Assembly (NCBI RefSeq): GCF_004011695.2
Contig: NC_082405.1
Span: 496,001-560,000, forward strand
Direction: 5' to 3'
Source: Ascochyta rabiei
Lineage: Eukaryota; Ascomycota; Dothideomycetes; Pleosporales; Didymellaceae
Length of the DNA: 64,000 bases
Below, in pieces: positions 47,112 to 59,637 of this stretch. The notes under the pieces were generated by a model. It did no database searches. It saw nothing but the letters and a program-made list of their open reading frames with translations, and had not been told where the DNA came from. Numbering within the stretch: position 1 is the first letter of the stretch; each line of letters starts with the position of its first letter. The position numbers and the translations under genes were made by a program.

Positions 47112-48235
47112 GGCGACAATGCCACGAGAGAGTGAAAGCTGGGGAATTTCACGTGGAGGGGTACTTTGGCGATGAAGGAATGTGGGGCGGCGTAGGGCTG
47201 CGGGATACCCGAGGCTTGACGATAGTTGCTGGGTCGACTGCAAGCAAATTTCACTGTTATGATGGGCTCCTGGTGGAGTGAAATGAACTGTACGAGGCCT
47301 GTGGATTGAGCATTTAGTGATCTAAGCTAGCTCTCGATGGTATGCTGCGCATGTCTCAGCCTGACAACTATCAAGTGTAGTAACGCAGCCAGCCTCTTGG
47401 CCAATCGTGTCTTTTGACATACGTGAAACCCCCAAGCCGTTGAACTGTAGACTGTAGAAAAGACCGCGTTCCAACAGACTTCCATCTTAGCCGCGAGTGC
47501 GAAATAATGTTCGATAGCTGCAGCAAGTTGATATGGACGATGACACCGATTCGCCAGCTCAGCGCGGCCTCAAAGACGCCAGGGTCCTTCGGCGCCGCCA
47601 TTCGCACCGTCTGTCACCAGATCAATGACGCGTGAGCGTGCCGGTGCTGTCCGCCTTGAGATCCGTTAAGCTACCGGTACCCAGAGCTGTCATCTTCCAG
47701 CCAGATCTTGGGTCGCAAGTGGCGATCTGGATGATTCACCGATACAGCACAGACCAGACCGCTTGAGGCTGAGCCCTGGGATCAACTTCACCCCGCCGCC
47801 ACCGAAGCTATACATCCAAACACGCCCGCGACTCCCACCGCGTCTACATTCTTTGCTCTTTCCCTCACATTGATTTCTAGAGGTACATATGCCCTTCTGA
47901 GACACTTCGCTATCAGCACTGTCACGTTGATTCGACCATGCGCGTGCAATTCACACTACTGTTTCGAGACAAGGTACGTTTGCGCCTGCGCCGCTCCTGC
48001 CTGGGACATCAACCGCAGCACCCTGAGAGCTTGATTTGGGCTGCTATCGCCTTGCTCGACAAACCAAGCTCGCGCTCAACGCATGTCCATCGCAGTGCTG
48101 CGCTGCTGCGTTCGCCACCGCTTTCACTCACAGAGCTAACAGCCTTGCAGCACCATTCACATTAGCCTTCCGCTTTCCCAATACACTTCTACCCCCGACT
48201 CTTATTGACCGGTTGCAAGCGACGCTCAACCGTCA
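47112..48235. promoter_or_regulatory. Divergent promoter region, mitochondrial carrier and NYN protein
   Basis: About 1.1 kb between divergent genes. No ORF with recognisable domains and no clear TATA box on either side. Confidence 0.4.
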
Positions 48236-50256
48236 ATGCCTTCACAACCTACCGCTCAAGGCTGGGACTTCGGCTCTGTCTTTGATCTCATCGACTCCGG
48301 AGACGTCCACGATGTCGGCTCTCCAAAGCTTGAGACACGCACTCCTCTTGTCCGGCCAAGCCTTGCAGCCCCAGACGGCGGCATACGTTTGGGCAGCTTT
48401 GTCAAGCTGTTTGAGGATCTTGGCATAGCAGAAGATGCACCACTACCTCCGCTGTCGCCTTTGGACCCAGATTCGGGCATTAGCAATGCCGGTGACGTTC
48501 TGTTACCCTCTCCTGTATGTACCATATCCTCGACCCCTAAGAAGTCTTTCGCCAATCACTGTCGTCGATGATTTTGGCTGTGTATATGGCTAACGCACCA
48601 CAGCAATTTGAGCTGGACGTCAGCCTTTCCGAGCCTACCACAAGCACAGACGATTCACAGACTGTGTTGACCAAGAAGCAACGCAAGCGAGCTCGTCAGC
48701 AGGCTGAGAAGGAGCAAGAGCAAAAGCAGCAGGAATCTCGACAGCAAGAGCAGAAACATCAAGCAAAAGGACCCTTCAAAGAAGCCCAACGCAAGCAGCT
48801 GCAGAAACGGCTCGAAAGCGTCTTCGAAGCGAGACCTGTCATAGCTACAGCGGCACCTACACCCACACCGAGTCTACCTCTCAAAATTACGCAGATTGAG
48901 CAGACCCCATCAAAGAAGTCTCGCAGTCGCTCCCCTTCAAAACAGCTGCAGTCTGAGTCACCTACGAAGCCGGCGTCGTCTAATTCTTCTATCAAACCAT
49001 CCCGGCCCACATCTCCCGTGAAGCAGCTTCGAGCTCAGTCACGATCCAATGTAGGAGCTAAGATCAGACCTGCTACGCCCGTTCCCGTGATGGAAGTACA
49101 GCAGCCCATTGCTTCACCACAGAAGAAGGCGCCAGAGACACCGGCGCCGGTTAAGTCTCAGCGCTCCGCACCGAAGGAGCGACTGAGCTCTACCACGCAG
49201 CCAGCAACACCTCAGGTTCAGCCTACGCAAAGCCATCACGCACACATCGCGCCGTCGGCCACACCTACTCCTTTCGAGTACGGCAGTGGCCACGGCCTTG
49301 TACCACGAACCGTTCGTCCTGTGACCCTCCCGCGATCTTCGCAATCTACCGTCATTGCGCAGCCTACGACGCCGACACGCGTCCCTGTTCCTACTCCTGC
49401 ACGAAACTTCACTACTCCTTACAACGCTCCCGAGGCAATCACTGTAAGGCCATCTGTTGAACGACATCTTCACTTCCACGCCAAGCTTCTCAACACCTTT
49501 CCTGAGGATGCGAAGTATATTGTAGCACCCAGGCAGTTGGTCAACGAGAAGACCATGGCTGAAGGCATACATGTCTTCGTTGATGCTTCCAACATAATGA
49601 TTGGATTCAAAGACATACTTCGGAAGTATGGAGTGCGCCAACATGACATGGCTTTTGACAGCCTTGCTCTCTTGTTGGAGCGCCGTCGACCCGTTGCAAA
49701 GCGTGTTTTCGCTGGATCACACCGCGAGGCCAACCCTCTGCCACAGATCAAGAAGCTTGTGGACACGTCCAAGGCGGTAGGATACGAGAGTATTTTGCAA
49801 GAACAGGTCTTCATTAGCAGAGAAGACTCGGAGAAGAAGAAATTCTTTGACGACGTCAAGAGGCTAGGCTGGCACAAGGCCAATCAACTACGTTCTGGCA
49901 GCGGCAGTGACTCTGAAACGGGTCCGCCGGCTCCGAAGACACCTTCTGCCCCGAGATGGGTAGAGCAAGGTGTGGACGAGATTCTTCATCTGAAGATGTG
50001 CCAGAGCATACTTGACACGGACGTGCCGAGCACTATGGTGCTTGCGACGGGCGACGGCGCCGAAGCTGAGATGTCAGACGGGTTCCTTGCCCATGTTGAG
50101 CGTGCGCTGAAGCGAGGCTGGAGAGTCGAGCTGATCAGCTGGAGGCAGCAGACCAACGGAGGATACAGGAACAAGAAGTTCAGGACCAAGTGGGCCGAGC
50201 AGTTCAAGATCATCGAGCTGGACGACTTTGTGGAGGATTTGATTGACACTGCATGA
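48236..50256 (+). CDS. NYN (PIN-like RNase) domain protein
   Basis: Two exons (48236-48514, 48604-50256) give 643 residues. Residues 1-95 are acidic. A Lys/Gln-rich segment (KKQRKRARQQAEKEQEQKQQ) and a long Pro/Ser/Thr-rich disordered region occupy about 110-385. The C-terminal NYN domain starts at about 412: EGIHVFVDASNIMIGFKDIL with the first Asp, RRRPVAKRVFAGSHREANPL, the centrally conserved KMCQSILDTDVPSTMVLATGDGAEAE with further acids, and RGWRVELISWRQQ. The NYN fold is a PIN-type, metal-dependent RNase fold, so an RNA-processing role is inferred. The long disordered arm with SPSK/SPVK-like sites suggests kinase regulation. Confidence 0.86.
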
Positions 50257-52436
50257 GCATCACGCAGGGTATTCTGATGAGATTTTGGGTTGTCACGTTG
50301 AGCGTTTGCATAAATGCAGCAGGCATTCGGGTGTCTTTTGTTAATTACATTCTTCTTCCCTTTTGAGCTTATCATGGCGTGGATGGCAATACGCATGACA
50401 GCGACGGTCTACAGCCTTTGTGCGGAGGAGCGTTATGCAGCGAAGTTATCGTCGTCGTTTGGCATGCATGATCGGGAGCCAACTACCTGATTGATGATTA
50501 GCTGAAAATAGTCAACACTTCTACAGTGGCATGTTCGGCCTCCACTATGGCGCCGATCCGGCCCCTGCCTTTGCGATGGCAGCGGCAGATGTGCAATTTC
50601 AAAAGCCACGGCCGAGCATGAGTTCGCATACGCGCACGGACAGCAGAGGCGGAGGACTGGAGTCTCGCCAGCGTAGGTATTCCAACGTGAAACGCGCGCA
50701 TGGCAGGATGGCGCTGCACGTCGCGTGTCGCAACACTGGTAGTTGGGACCAGGCCGGTTTGTTAGTGGGAGAAGGGCGTGCCGTCGTTGGAGTTTTGCAT
50801 GGGTTGTCGTTGGTGCTGTGCACTCCTTTTTCCTTTGCTTTTCTGGTCATGCCATCATGCTGTGTCGATGCTGTGCCTCAGGCACCATTATTGTTGACTC
50901 GTCTGATGTGATGGATGGCAGTACCTAGTAGGAGAGTAGGTAGTCCCTGGCTAGTACAAAGGTAGAGTCAGGCGTGTGTAATTGCGATGTGCAAACCCTT
51001 TCCTTTCTTCAGGCACCGGCGCACCGTCTAGACTCTAACGAGCGTGGAGAAAGTCGGGATTTTCCGACCCAGTCCTTTTTCTCTCGTACCCAAATGCTGC
51101 GACATTCGTGCGAGGTCGGCGTTCGTGCGAGGTTTTGCAGCATGGATGCGGGTCGGACGAAAAGCAACGAGTCACGGCATGCGAACAACTGCACAGGAAA
51201 TTAAACTGGTGCCGTGAGAGAGGGCTTTTCGGCGCCAAGAGGGCCCGCCGACGAGGGATTCGCTGGTTCACGCTCGCTGGGTTTTCTTGCTGGCTTACCA
51301 ACTACCGCACAAAGGTTGGGCGTCACGCAGAGTGCAGGGCTTTAATTACCAGACAAAGTGGTTTTGGGTGCAGGTAGCGAGCGACAGGTGAAGGTGAAGG
51401 GTGCGTGGGCTGTTTCGAGTGCACATGGGGCTGGGCTGTGAGACGTGATTGCTGCGGCGACTGCGAGGCTGACGCTTACACAGCGTCGACAGGCGACAGG
51501 AAACGGTTGCCAGCATGCACGGTGCATGGATGCATGGAGAAGCGTCAACAAGTCAAACTTGGTGTTGCTGCGCGTGACTGACGTCGATAGGGAAGCCCTT
51601 CGACGCTTGGGAGGTTGATAAAGGCGCGTTATGGTGAGGTCATGCAGGCTAGCACGGTGGCTAATGCAGCGCTGCATCACAGGCACTGAAAGCTCTGGTG
51701 ATTTGTGAGTGCTTGGGAGACTATGCTCGGATTCGGAAACATGCAGAATGCGGTGCGACGTTAAAACGTGAGCGCGATGGCTGCCAGAAACGCCCTGGAG
51801 GGCTCCTCGCGTGAGCACTGGAATGCAAGCGATGCGCCTGTCAGTGTTGTTGTTGTCGTTGTCGCTGTCGCTGTCGCTGTTGCTGTCGCGGCTGCATTCA
51901 AGCATTACCCCGACCGAGTCCAAGTCTCCAACACACAGCAGTAATGCACGCAACGGTCACAGCAAGCAAGATGCCGTAGCGCATCGCGATTCGCAGCAGG
52001 GAAGCTCTGCCCGTCGTGGATGCCGCTGCGTCAGGTGTAAACGAAATTGAGCTCCGGGGCCGTCTGGGCCCGACACGGCTAGCTCTCACGCCAATTTGCA
52101 GCCCCCGGCGCCGTGCACGCCTCAGCCATCCGCGAACTTCCTGCTCATAACCTTCGTGCTCCGACGCTTCCTCGGCCTGCTGGCTCTCTCTCTCGCGCCT
52201 CACGCCCTCGTCTGCTCCATCGCCCTCGCCCTCGCCTGCCTGCGCCCCAGCATTCCTCGGTCGTGTCGTGTGTCGCGTGTCGTGTGCTGCCTTGCTGTTG
52301 CCCCGTGCCCCTACAACCGCTGCGCCTCATCTCAGGCACCGCCAAACAATTCACTAGCCACCGTTTTGTCACCACCACCACCACCACCACCACCACCACC
52401 ACTACCGCCGCTTCCACCACCGCCAGCCCGCACAGC
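50257..52436. other. Gene-free region with simple repeats; Aur1 leader
   Basis: About 2.2 kb. Contains a GTT/GTC/GCT-rich trinucleotide tract (about 51842-51892) and a (CAC)n array at about 52372-52405 directly upstream of the Aur1 start. No supported gene. Confidence 0.45.
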
Positions 52437-53893
52437 ATGCTCTCGCCCACCAAAGTCGCGGGCCTTTCCGCCTACATCCCCCATCGCGTGCGCCGCAAGT
52501 GGAGAGCCACCAAGTCACGCATCCACAGCCGCCAGTCGGTGACGTCGTCAATCGCCTCTCTCGAAACTTCGTGGTCGCCCTCGGACACAATAAAGGCCCT
52601 GCGCACCCACCCCTGGAGCATCTACGACGCCCAGTACCTGTTCCTCGCCATCGTCGCCATCTTCTCGCTGTCCGTCAGCGAGGCGCCCGGCCCCTTTGCC
52701 AAGACGTTTGCTGCGACTGCGCTCCTCACAGGCATCCTGGTACCCGCTACAAGGCAGTTTCTGCTACCATTGCTCCCAACATTAACATGGCTTTTCCTAT
52801 TCAATAGCTGCAAGTACGTCATTTACACACCGACTTTCCGTCTGATCTTTGCTTGGCTTGGCAAAACTCAAGTTCGGATCTGACGGCAACACCACGGTTC
52901 ACGATTCAGGATTCAGGATGCTAACACTTCCCCTCCAGATATGTTTCCCCCGAATACCGCCCTGCCATCTGGGTCCGCGTCCTCCCTGCTCTCGAAAACA
53001 TCCTCTACGGTGCCAACCTTAGCAACATCATCTCTGCACACCAGCACACCGTTCTCGATGTGCTCGCGTGGTTCCCCTACGGACTTGTCCACTACGTCTC
53101 CCCGGTTATTGTCTGCGGGTGCATGTTCATTTGGGGCCCTCCTGGCACGCTTCCTACATTCGCACGCGCGTTCGGTTACATGAACATCACAGCCGTTCTT
53201 ATCCAGCTCGTCTTCCCTTGCTCTCCGCCTTGGTACGAGAACACTTACGGACTGGCCCCAGCCAACTACTCGATCCACGGCGATGCCGCAGGACTGAAGG
53301 CCATGGATAGGATTCTTGGGTTCGACATGTACACCTCCGCATTCCAGGCGTCGCCCGTAGTCTTTGGTGCATTCCCTTCCCTGCACTCCGGATGGGCGAC
53401 ACTGGAAACACTGTTCATGGGGCACGTCTTCCCCAAGCTGTTCCCTGTCTACGTGTTCTACACCATGTGGCTGTGGTGGTCGACAATGTACCTTCAGCAC
53501 CACTACGCTGTTGACCTGGTTGCCGGCAGTCTTCGTAAGTTCACTCTCAACGAGCCACTAGTGACCTGTGCTAACACGTTCCCAGTTGCTGGCGTCTGTT
53601 ACTTCTTTGGTCGCGCCAACTTCCTCCCCCGCATCCAGCCCGACAAGGAGTTTCGCTGGGACTACGACTACGTCGAGATTGGCGACCCTCAGGACGGCGC
53701 TGGCTACAGCATGCTCGACATCTACGAGGAGTTCCAGCCTCAATCTGACTCCGACGACTGGGCCAGCGGCTCCTCATCCTCTTACTCGACCGGCGGCCGC
53801 AGCCCTGTGGGTGCACGATCGCCCACCGATGACTCTCAGAGCCTCTGGGACGGCGACACAGTTGCATCGGACACTGAGCCCTCCAAGCACTGA
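52437..53893 (+). CDS. aur1: Inositol phosphorylceramide synthase catalytic subunit (Aur1)
   Basis: Three exons (52437-52813, 52939-53534, 53586-53893) give 426 residues. The enzyme transfers phosphoinositol from phosphatidylinositol to ceramide in the Golgi. It is essential in fungi and is the target of aureobasidin A. Several membrane segments are visible, and the two PAP2-superfamily motifs are intact: GAFPSLHSGWAT (about 266-277, catalytic His) and HHYAVDLVAG (about 313-322, His and Asp). SCKYVSPEYRPAIWVRVLPA and FPCSPPWYENTYGLAPANYS match fungal Aur1 proteins. The C-terminal ~80 residues are cytosolic-looking, acidic and Ser-rich. The start is supported by the in-frame MLSPTKVAGLSAYIPHRVRR N-terminus. 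Confidence 0.95.
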
Positions 53894-56415
53894 ATACCTC
53901 TACCTTCACACACCTCCATCCTCCTCGAACACATTCCTACGACGGTCCGCTCTTCTTAGAGTGACAGCCTTCACGATTTATGCATAAAAACGGAGTTTTG
54001 GTTTGCTAGCATTTCAGCGACACCATCGATTGAACCACATAGCATAGACCTTGGGAGATCGAACGCATCTGCACGCAGCGAGCAGATGTATGTATTGCAT
54101 GTTTTGCATTGCGGACACCCCCACAGCAACCCTGTTTGCTTCGCTGTGGATGATCATCAGCCTTTGCGCTGTTTTAGTACCATTTTTTTTATTTTTTTGC
54201 ACGGAAGAACGATACCCAAGTCGGTCGCTATCAATACGAAGAAAAGTATGAGCCAGCCGCTTTGTACTTGTACACATTCGCTCCAGCCTCGGCCGCCGAT
54301 TTTCAGTTTTTTGAGCTGGCCGAGTGTCTGTATCAGGGAGGGCTTGATGAAGATGAAGACGAAGACGAAGATGACAGGTGACCGGATATACGGTGCATAC
54401 CGGGAACACGGATGGAAAGACAAAGACTTGTCCTGGGACGCAACCAGATGGGCTCTTTTTGAGGTCTGGTCGAGGTCTCAGGCACGGGTAATCCTTATGG
54501 TGTAATGCTTAATGGAACGACACGGTTAATGAACCTACCTCAGTCAGCCACTCGATCCTCATGATGTGAACATTATACGCAGTGAGACTGATGCTGGTGG
54601 TTCACTGCGTTTGTAGATTGTTTTTCTTTTCTTGTACTCGGCTTGACAACCTGCACTCGCATTGGATTAATGGGAAAGCCGGCGAATCAATGCTTCCCAG
54701 ATCCTACCGCTCCAAGACAAGACAGCGCTGATGCAATCGCACAGGCCTTTGAAGCGTCAGTATGCTCTCGGCTTGAACACTTTCTTCTCTCTTTCCTTTT
54801 CTCTTTCCTTTTCTCTTTCCTTCTCTCTCTCGCACTCGCACTCGCAATCGCTTGGTTTCGTTCCAAACGTCGGAGCGAACGCGAGTCCGTTTCTTCTCCC
54901 GGGAGCAGGGGGGGGGGGGGGACTGCAAGGTCGAGATGGGTCAGTGACACAGAGACCTTTACTATGCGAATCGACTCCGAGTCTCTTTCAGAGTCGGCCA
55001 GAGTAAATGGACGTGAATTCGAATCGAATATACCCCGAAGAAGCACTAGGTGAGTAAGGTCTTACTTAGCCACTGTTGATCCTGGGTCAATGGGCTTTGG
55101 ACCTGCAGACTTTGTGGATGAGAATTCGGTCTATCGGCTCGCTGAGTATGAGTTTGAAGGCCGTTGCTGGATAGGTTGGATCGTGTGTTGTTGCAGAACT
55201 GAAAGTTGGTAGGTATAGGGCTATGGTATTGAGATTCGAGAGTCCACCAAAGGCTGTACTCAGCACTCGCCAGCTTCCTTTGCTGTATGTGGGGCGTAAC
55301 TGGCGGATTGCACAACTTTCATTTGATGGAATGTCGTACTGCCAATGCGGAGATACGGACGGTATATTGTGTATATGGAGGAAGGATTGTAGTGAAAGGT
55401 AAGCTGGAACCGATAAGGTGTTCCACCCGTACCTGACTGGTAAGCGCACTGCTGTAGCACCATGCACGTAGTGCTGCAGTACCTGCGTATTCATTGTACG
55501 CGCTCGTTCTGCGGCATATGCATATATGTTAGAGAAAAGCAGCAGCGCAAGGGGTAAAATGACTTGGTCACTTCGATTTTCTTCAATCTTTTGAGAGACG
55601 GGTATATTTATACCGTGCAGGTGAGTGAACAGACAATCACACATATCGAAGAGTCAGCGCAAGAGGTGCGCCACATAAATCTAGAATTCACTTGCTGTTG
55701 TATTGTAGGCAAAGAGGGGTCGGAGTCGCGGTTGGCATGGCTAGCGCCTGACTACGTCATTTGACCTCTCTCGATTCTTCATTCTATAGAGCGTCAAACT
55801 GAATCAAAGTGCGATCTACACACGTGCATCGTACACCCTGCTGCACGCGTACACGCGCTCGTTCCGTTCCCGACTACATTGTAAGCCGCTCCTCGTAGGC
55901 GGGCCATGCTATGGTACGCCCAAGAACCTCGGCATAAGCCTCATAGACTCCAAGTTTGCAGATTCTTGAGGATGCCATTCAGGAACATTCGCACCTGAGG
56001 CTACAACCCCTTTCAGCCGTTTGTTTACGCCAAACTGTGGCTCAGTCGCGGAGATAGCGGCCTGGTGCAACAACCATCATCCCAGAACGGATTGACTGGC
56101 AGCTCGTATTTGTAGATCCCTTAATGGGGTTCGCGACTTTGGTTGGGTAGACTCGCGAATACGAGGCTCGAGAACCGCATGGTGGGCCGTGTGAAATCGT
56201 GGAGTTTCGAAACCACGCGTGGGTTTGCTTGTAGTTAGGGGCCCTCGGTGGTTTGCGGCCCCACGAGGATGATTGCAGGTTGCTGTTCAGGCTCCTGCTC
56301 AATCTTTCCACTCCTTCTGCACCCGCTGTTGCCGGCGCAGCTGTCACTCGCTCACCTAACTCTGTACATGTAATGAGTTAATACAGATGTTGAAGAGAGA
56401 TCATTGGGCTATACT
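53894..56415. other. Gene-free region with homopolymer and CT-rich tracts
   Basis: About 2.5 kb. Contains a TTTCTC-type array (about 54782-54828), CACTCG repeats, and a G14 run (54908-54921). A minus-strand frame of 185 codons (55087-55644) has no recognisable domain. No RNA gene was seen. Confidence 0.45.
54908..54921. repeat. G14 homopolymer
   Basis: Fourteen consecutive G on the plus strand, next to CT-rich and CACTCG-repeat DNA. Confidence 0.85.
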
Positions 56416-57797
56416 ATGAGGCTCGCTGTACGATGGTTCCCTCTCTTGTTGTGCTGCTGGGTAGGTAGGGCGGGAGCTGCTGTTGGTAAGTCCACACCTT
56501 TCGCGATCCTCTGTTTGTTGCTCATGCTGACGCTTCTCCCACAGATTGCGCACCTTCTTCAGGCACCTTCGCGATCAACAGCCCCGACGACGTCGCTACG
56601 CTCAACCAATGCACGGCCTTTACCGGCAACGTCACCGTCGCAGCGAAGCAAATCGAAGATATCACACTCAATGGCCTCAAGGCAGTCACTGGAACACTGC
56701 AGATCACTGACGTGGAGGGCGTACTGTCGATATCTTCAACGACACTCGAGTCTGTCTCGACTTTGATCCTCAAAGACCTTCCAAAACTGATGACTCTGAC
56801 ATTGCCTGCGCTCAGCAACTTCTCGAAGCTGGACTTTACAGGCCTTACCGCTCTCAAGGGCTGTGAGATTGCGACTGGAGCCGTCCAACGTGATGTACAC
56901 GAAGTCAACATTGTCAACACCGCTCTTGAGACCATGGACTGGTTGAAATGGCCAGTAGCATCAACATTGACTATTGCTGCCAACACGAAGCTCACTGACT
57001 TCAAATTACCATACGACCGAATCGCCGCTGGTAGCTCGTACCAGATCTCGATAAACTCAGCCTTGACCAATCTGGACTTCTCCCAATTGACGGGCATATA
57101 TGGTAGCCTGATGATCAATGGCAATAAAGATTCACAGTTGGGCTTTGACAAGCTAGAGACCATAGATGGTTATGTTCGGCTCAGCGGACCGTTTACGAAC
57201 ATTACAATGCCGGCTCTGACGGACATCAATGGAGCACTCAGGGCAGAGTCATCCAAGAACATTCTCAGTTTCTGTAATTGGTTGAGTGTTCAGAACCGCC
57301 TGTTCGGACATTATGACTGCACCGCAAACGGTACAAATCCGCCCACAGCATCCAAGACCACAGTAACCACGTCTAGACCGACGTCGGCCGTTACTACAAC
57401 TAGCGCCTCGGATGGCGACAACACCAGCTACAACGACGAGTCGAGCCTCTCCACTGGAGTTATAATCGGAATCGCCGTCGCGATGGTCGTCCTCATCAGT
57501 ATAACTTTGACAGCATCGGCACTGTTCTTCCGTCGCAGGTCGCGTCACAAGGCACAGGCAACTGCCATTTCCGAAAAAGGGAAGACTCGCAGTTCTTCGA
57601 CTTTAGGAGAAGAAACGAATGCACCGGGCGTACGCTATGAGCTTGGAGGAAGAAAGTCAGCACGTGAACTGCCTGGAGCAGGGCCAGTGAGAGAACTCGA
57701 TGGTGAAAGTTTGCAAGAAGTGGACGAGGGGAGACTGTATTTTAGGGACCAGAAGCCTGCGTCAGCCAGTCCGATGGGAAGATTCGAACTACCATGA
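56416..57797 (+). CDS. Ecm33/SPS2-like surface protein with C-terminal membrane segment
   Basis: Two exons (56416-56485, 56545-57797) give 440 residues. A signal peptide (MRLAVRWFPLLLCCWVGRAGAA) is followed by a receptor-L-domain-like extracellular region of repeated leucine/isoleucine strands (DITLNGLKAVTGTLQITDVE; LESVSTLILKDLPKLMTLTL; GIYGSLMINGNKD). Next come a Thr/Ser-rich stalk, one membrane segment (about 328-352, GVIIGIAVAMVVLISITLTA) with the stop-transfer RRRSRHK, and a cytosolic tail of about 85 residues. Yeast Ecm33 and Sps2 are GPI-anchored wall-organisation proteins; here a transmembrane helix with a real cytosolic tail replaces the GPI signal, which could suggest a sensor. The function is inferred. 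Confidence 0.85.
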
Positions 57798-58446
57798 GCG
57801 AGGTCGAAATGAATCACGGCATCTTACGTTAACGACAAACATACCAGACGAGCTACTTGTTACTCATGCATGATCATTGTCACATGTCCAGTCATGGGAT
57901 GCTGAGACGTCTTTCGCTTGTCACCAATCAACCCCTGGCCACGCGACAGCTATGTGATGTTGGAAGTTTGCTCGCCCTTGGTTTGCCTATATTACTGCAC
58001 CCGGCCTTCGCCCTGGTAGCTCGCTATCCAGCCAAGAAGACCCACTGCGACTATCTAGAAAACAGGGCTTCTGCTGCTACCTAACTTCAACGCTGATCGA
58101 ACCACAAGTCGAACCGATCATGTCGTCACTCCACCGAAATGATATAGTACCAAGCCATTCGGCTTGGTTCATTAGGACTTTGATGTTAAATTCACATCTT
58201 CGGATATCGAGACACCGTCAATCTTGAGGTGAAGGTAAAATCACTATGAAGAATCTCTCCGCAACGACAAACGAGCTAGCTGCAATACCGACTCCGTCGA
58301 TCCACCTCAACGGTGAGCCTGCGCTTGCGCTGTGTATAAATTATTGTCTCTACTTTCGTATTGTCCGTCTCTCTCCCTCAGTCTTTTCCCAACTCCAACT
58401 CATACAACATCCACCTCATTACACGACATCCCCACACTCGCTCACA
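57798..58446. other. Intergenic region with TATA box for next gene
   Basis: No gene. TATAAA at 58335-58340 lies 107 bases before the next start codon. Short CT-rich leader follows. Confidence 0.4.
58335..58340 (+). promoter_or_regulatory. Probable TATA box of the cysteine-rich secreted protein gene
   Basis: TGTATAAATT, 107 bases upstream of the ATG at 58447, followed by a CT-rich stretch typical of fungal leaders. Confidence 0.45.
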
Positions 58447-59103
58447 ATGGAGATCATAAACGTATTTCTCGCTCTCATGAGCTTCCTTGCTGTCGCGCTC
58501 GCCGGCCAGGACCGTGCCTGCAAGGAGGGCAGTCTCAAATGTGACGGCGGCAGCCCTGGCGGCGCGGTCTTCGTGTGCAATGACGGCGTCTGGATAGTCC
58601 TCATGGCCTGCCGTTCCTACGAGAACTGTGTTAAAAAGCCTGTTCCACATTGCACCTGGGCTTCCGCCGACGCTGGTTCTGCCGACTCAGACCCAGTTCC
58701 TGGGTTCGAAGGCCTGCCTGCTGAGGTATCCGCTGCTGCTGACGACCTCAAGGTTTGTGGAAAGCTTCTGAACTGGCCAAAGACCTTCGAGCTGACAATG
58801 TGCAGAACGCCACCGTCGCGGACACCGTCGAAAGCTCGACTGCTGCAAACAACGGCAGCCCGAACTGGAACGTCTGTACACCATGTATGCGACACAACGA
58901 CAACTGTCGACAGGTAGGTTTTCTTCCAATAGTCTCACACTTGGCGAGCAAGTTCACTAATGAGACCACAGTCGTGCACTTTTCAGGGTGACGAGTGCGA
59001 TATCGCCTGCGGCTGGAAGACTAGCTCTGTAAACCTTACCACTGGCGATTTACGCCAGCCTACTGTCTCGTGCGGTGACTTCTGCAAGTGGCCTTATCAG
59101 TGA
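58447..59103 (+). pseudogene. Cysteine-rich secreted protein gene with apparent frameshift
   Basis: The first part (58447 to about 58750) has a signal peptide (MEIINVFLALMSFLAVALAG) and a Cys-rich region: CKEGSLKCDGG, VFVCNDGVW, CRSYENCVKKPVPHCTW. From about 58752 the coding potential moves to another frame (WKASELAKDLRADNVQNATV, NVCTPCMRHNDNC). It crosses an intron (donor GTAGGT at 58914; acceptor CACAG at 58971 or TTCAG at 58986) and ends CGDFCKWPYQ at 59103. The first frame alone would run to a stop near 58917 without the Cys-rich C-terminus. The simplest fix is one base in the GTTTG at 58753-58757, and no intron of acceptable length restores the frame. So it is either a real mutation or a consensus error. 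If intact, the product would be about 180 residues, extracellular, with many disulfides. Confidence 0.6.
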
Positions 59104-59637
59104 GCAATGAGCGGATCTACCATGGCTGCCTTGGACACCGGTGCTTCTGCCACCTTGGGGAGTGTTATCGTAGAAAATTTCTACACTGGTTGGGATGATT
59201 GTCCCCAGCTTCGAATGTGCGTTGGATTATAGACGGCAAGGTTTATACGAATTCATCAAGGAAATACCGCAATTTAACTTCCTCTTCTCGTCGTGCTTCT
59301 TGGTCGCTTGATTGGAAACATTCGACCTCCGGTTAATGAGCATGCTGCCATAAGAAAGTGAGGTCTAGACATGGTCCCAGTTTCAGCAGCTAAGCTTTTT
59401 CGTGGTCGATTCCTGCTTGTCTTTAGCAACAATGTGAATATGCAAATCGAGAATCTTCGGTGGGCCCGCTCATGGTGAAGTGAATGGGCCCTCATTTGGG
59501 ATTTGGGTCCTCGTCTTCGCCTACGCTTTCGCTCGCTCCTTCCATCTTACTCAGCCACACCAAATTTCTGCTTCTCGCTGCGCAACTGTCTAACTCCTGG
59601 ACCTCATAATCTCTCTTGCCACACCCTCCAAGCTACG
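59104..59637. other. Intergenic region upstream of first 8-Cys secreted protein
   Basis: No gene seen. The CT-rich leader begins around 59510. Confidence 0.4.

Noticed and set aside
51342..51953. 203-codon minus-strand frame with Ser/Asp/Asn repeat
   Set aside because: Driven by the trinucleotide repeat at 51842-51892; the rest has no recognisable fold.
55087..55644. 185-codon minus-strand frame
   Set aside because: No recognised domain, no clear promoter, irregular amino-acid composition. Kept out of the gene list though it cannot be excluded.
58720..58752. Intron GTATCC...CTCAAG to repair the cysteine-rich gene
   Set aside because: Only about 33 nt with a weak donor and no branch site; shorter than any other intron in the window.
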